Shown here: in pieces, positions 63,395-64,000 of the stretch
Position numbering within the stretch: the stretch's first letter is position 1
Layout: every line of letters begins with the position of its first letter
Source of the DNA: Mycobacterium europaeum
GTDB lineage: Bacteria > Actinomycetota > Actinomycetes > Mycobacteriales > Mycobacteriaceae
Reading direction: 5' to 3'
NCBI RefSeq assembly: GCF_002102155.1
Contig: NZ_LQOU01000051.1
Location: 1-64,000, forward strand
Length of the DNA stretch: 64,000 nt
Notes under the pieces: generated by a model
Seen by the model: the letters and a program-made list of their open reading frames with translations, nothing else
Databases searched by the model: none
Told to the model about the DNA's origin: nothing
Made by a program: the position numbers and the translations under genes

Positions 63395-64000
63395 GTGAAT
63401 TCCGATCGACGGCTGGTGGTCTGCGCGAGTCACAGCCCGGGCAAGGAGCGCGACGTCGAGCAGGTGTTCGGGCGGAAATTCCGATCCGCGCTGGCATCGG
63501 CAGCCGATGACGTCCGCCGCTTCGATCCCGACTTGGTGATTGTGTTCGGTGGTGATCACCGCCGCGCGTTTCGGCATGTCGTGCCGACCTTCGGCGTGGC
63601 GCTATCCGCATCGATCATCGCGGAGGGGCGTCATCGCGCTGGCGATCTACGGGTTGCGTCCGGACTGGCTCGCGAGCTCTGCGAACACCTGCTGTCCGCA
63701 GACTTCGACATCGCGGTGTGCCGTGACATCGGACTGGATCATGCTTTCGCCCAACCGATTCGAGACCTCCTCGGTGACTTGGATGCCAAGCCGGTCATCC
63801 CCGTGCCGGTGAACTGCGCGACCGCCCCGCTGCCGACGGGGCGCCGAGTGGCCGACTTCGGGGCGGCGATCGGGCGATTCCTCGACGGCGTGGATCAACG
63901 AGTGCTGCTGATCGGGACCGGTGGGCTCTCACATTCACCGCCGAGCCTGGAGGTCGATACCTACGACCTCAGCGACGACGAACGGGCACGGCTGATCGCG
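63395..64000 (+). CDS. LigB-type class III extradiol dioxygenase (MhpB-like), 5' part
   Basis: The frame from GTG 63395 is open to the end of the window (202 codons). It has CASHSPGKERDVE at the start, VIVFGGDHRRAFRHVVPTFG, DIGLDHAFAQPIRDLLG and LIGTGGLSHSPPSLE, which correspond to the Fe(II)-ligand and catalytic His regions of 2,3-dihydroxyphenylpropionate 1,2-dioxygenase. These enzymes open catechol-type rings next to the diol. The 3' end lies outside. It gives a direct link from this regulon block to aromatic-ring cleavage. Confidence 0.82.
   Translation, partial: MNSDRRLVVCASHSPGKERDVEQVFGRKFRSALASAADDVRRFDPDLVIVFGGDHRRAFRHVVPTFGVALSASIIAEGRHRAGDLRVASGLARELCEHLLSADFDIAVCRDIGLDHAFAQPIRDLLGDLDAKPVIPVPVNCATAPLPTGRRVADFGAAIGRFLDGVDQRVLLIGTGGLSHSPPSLEVDTYDLSDDERARLIA

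Noticed and set aside
1..64000. CRISPR arrays, tRNA or rRNA genes
   Set aside because: No regularly spaced direct repeats and no cloverleaf or rRNA-like sequence was seen on reading both strands; a covariance search was not possible.

Overview
The window reads as chromosomal DNA of a high-GC actinobacterium, most likely a non-tuberculous Mycobacterium. The main reasons are a complete mce operon (two yrbE permease genes, mceA-F, two Mce-associated genes), an LpqH-type lipoprotein, small secreted DUF732-type and CAP-domain proteins, SDRs of the type coupled to mycofactocin, an F420-type luciferase-like oxidoreductase and many TetR regulators. No tRNA, rRNA or CRISPR array was seen.

Layout. 1-8.8 kb: the end of an IS3-type transposase, an Lrp regulator divergent from a fused indolepyruvate ferredoxin oxidoreductase, an alpha/beta hydrolase, a cupin, a TetR gene, and a graveyard of gene remnants (DUF2889, TetR tail, NmrA, FAH, SDR tail, IS5-like). 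8.8-15.6 kb: catabolic cassette copy 1 (sugar-kinase-like APH, SDR, DUF35, thiolase-like, two-domain acyl-CoA dehydrogenase with a frameshift, nitroreductase, EthD-like). 15.6-17.9 kb: an AveC-like remnant and two SDRs. 18-29 kb: the mce operon on the minus strand. 29-34.9 kb: a sparse stretch with TetR, LpqH, CAP and DUF732 genes. 35-46.6 kb: a CoA-transferase, TetR, and a co-directional run of amidohydrolase, thiolase-like, DUF35, small Cys protein, mycofactocin-type SDR, aldehyde dehydrogenase, DUF2889, hydrolase and SDR. 46.7-52.7 kb: cassette copy 2, gene for gene the same as copy 1 except that its SDR is deleted to a 20-codon stub. 52.7-64 kb: two gene pairs, each a PEP-synthase/rifampin-phosphotransferase-like protein followed by an AttH-like protein, arranged back to back around an LLM oxidoreductase, then P450, TetR, a broken AveC-like gene and the start of a LigB-type extradiol dioxygenase.

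The unifying signal is a 16-bp palindrome, TGACAGT-NN-ACTGTCA, found nine times. Each copy sits just upstream of a gene of cassette 1, cassette 2 or the 52.7-64 kb block, and none occurs in the mce or 35-46 kb regions. One copy lies between the P450 gene and the divergent TetR gene at 61.5 kb, so that TetR is the best candidate for the regulator. I infer a dispersed regulon for breakdown of a ring-containing or branched hydrophobic compound: uptake through Mce, oxidation by P450, LLM enzyme and SDRs, possible activation by phosphorylation (two APH-like and two PEP-synthase-like proteins), CoA-thioester dehydrogenation by a fused acyl-CoA dehydrogenase, and carbon-carbon cleavage by thiolase-like/DUF35 pairs that resemble the Ltp2-ChsH2 steroid side-chain aldolase. 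The substrate cannot be read from the sequence.

Several genes carry single-base frameshifts. Where a paralogue is present in the window the shift could be placed; whether these are true pseudogenes or sequence errors cannot be decided here.
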